DNA from: Candidatus Brocadia sinica JPN1
GTDB lineage: Bacteria > Planctomycetota > Brocadiia > Brocadiales > Brocadiaceae
Assembly (NCBI RefSeq): GCF_000949635.1
Contig: NZ_BAFN01000001.1
Location: forward strand, 372,001 to 436,000
Length of the DNA: 64,000 nucleotides
Direction: 5' to 3'
A program made the translations under genes and the position numbers. Below are positions 63,842-64,000 of the stretch, in pieces (positions within the stretch are counted from its first letter, which is position 1; the number at the start of each line of letters is the position of its first letter). The notes under the pieces were generated by a model. The model ran no database searches, was not told where the DNA came from, and saw only the letters and a list, made by a program, of their open reading frames with translations.

Positions 63842-64000
63842 GTTACCCCCTAAAGTAAGAAGCCCTAGAAAATGATTAAGGGAAATCCATCTAGGGAAAT
63901 GGACTTGTCGGTCGGCCAACCTATCCCTTAATTGTTCAAAGTCCTGAAATGCGAAAATTTTTCGCTCAAAACCCTTTTTGCTGTATTCCTATCACAGGGG
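63842..64000. other. Window end, no gene recognised
   Basis: Stops occur in all frames on the minus strand, and nothing with family features is seen on the plus strand. It may hold the promoter of the truncated gene at 63841. Confidence 0.4.

Overview
The window looks like chromosome from a free-living, redox-active Gram-negative-type bacterium with moderate G+C (low-to-mid 40s by eye). My best guess is an anammox-type planctomycete (Ca. Brocadia/Kuenenia/Jettenia group). The reasons are the style of the regulatory proteins, a di-heme cytochrome c peroxidase, a Tat-exported aldo/keto reductase, a radical SAM/ketosynthase pair, and the scattered 'tcctgtctatcctgtcc'-type and 'gtttaaac'-type repeats. 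This is inference: no rRNA, hydrazine synthase or other diagnostic gene is present.

Layout. 1-2.7 kb: the end of a P-loop kinase, a nucleotidyltransferase gene pair and an orphan cas6 invaded by repeats. 2.75-7.2 kb: eno, an FtsB/DivIC-like gene and proA, overlapping head to tail behind a near-consensus promoter, then a Tat-exported aldo/keto reductase. 7.3-20.2 kb: a signalling district. It holds a globin-coupled hybrid kinase, an operon of radical SAM enzyme, ketosynthase and NtrB-like kinase, an NtrC-type regulator, a REC-GAF-PAS protein and a REC-HD-GYP protein. 20.2-25.6 kb: a FadL-type porin, cinA, uvrC and murQ. 25.6-27.1 kb: a graveyard of decayed genes. 27.1-50.4 kb: mostly housekeeping (methyltransferase, ftcD, EamA transporter, adenosine-specific kinase, an M16 peptidase pair, TlpA-like thioredoxin, TPR proteins, aspS, hisS, dehydrogenase, dapA, cytochrome c peroxidase, VWA protein, CBS protein, DUF748 protein). 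50.4-53.7 kb: pepF flanked by relics of IS630, IS256, yaeQ and a GIY-YIG gene.

53.7 kb to near the end is an integrated mobile element. It carries a tyrosine recombinase split by an in-frame TGA, an excisionase-like HTH protein, a DNA adenine methylase, a PC4-like ssDNA-binding protein, a PrimPol-helicase fusion with a ribbon-helix-helix regulator, and a zinc-finger protein. A cluster of tiny membrane-protein genes runs in the opposite direction. An ISL3 element and an IS3 element sit inside it. The gene set resembles a self-replicating integrative plasmid or phage satellite, because no capsid, tail or conjugation genes are visible.

Most notable points: (i) the mobile element with tandem 33-aa membrane proteins and a recombinase broken by one codon; (ii) an ISL3 transposase whose start codon lies in one arm of a 12-bp inverted repeat; (iii) a radical SAM-ketosynthase-kinase operon whose ketosynthase has Gln where the second catalytic His is expected; (iv) a cas6 gene carrying 9-bp minisatellites that encode Leu-Asn-Gly/Ser tripeptides, and a C-terminus made of dispersed repeats; (v) two promoters placed so close to start codons that the mRNAs should be leaderless or nearly so.
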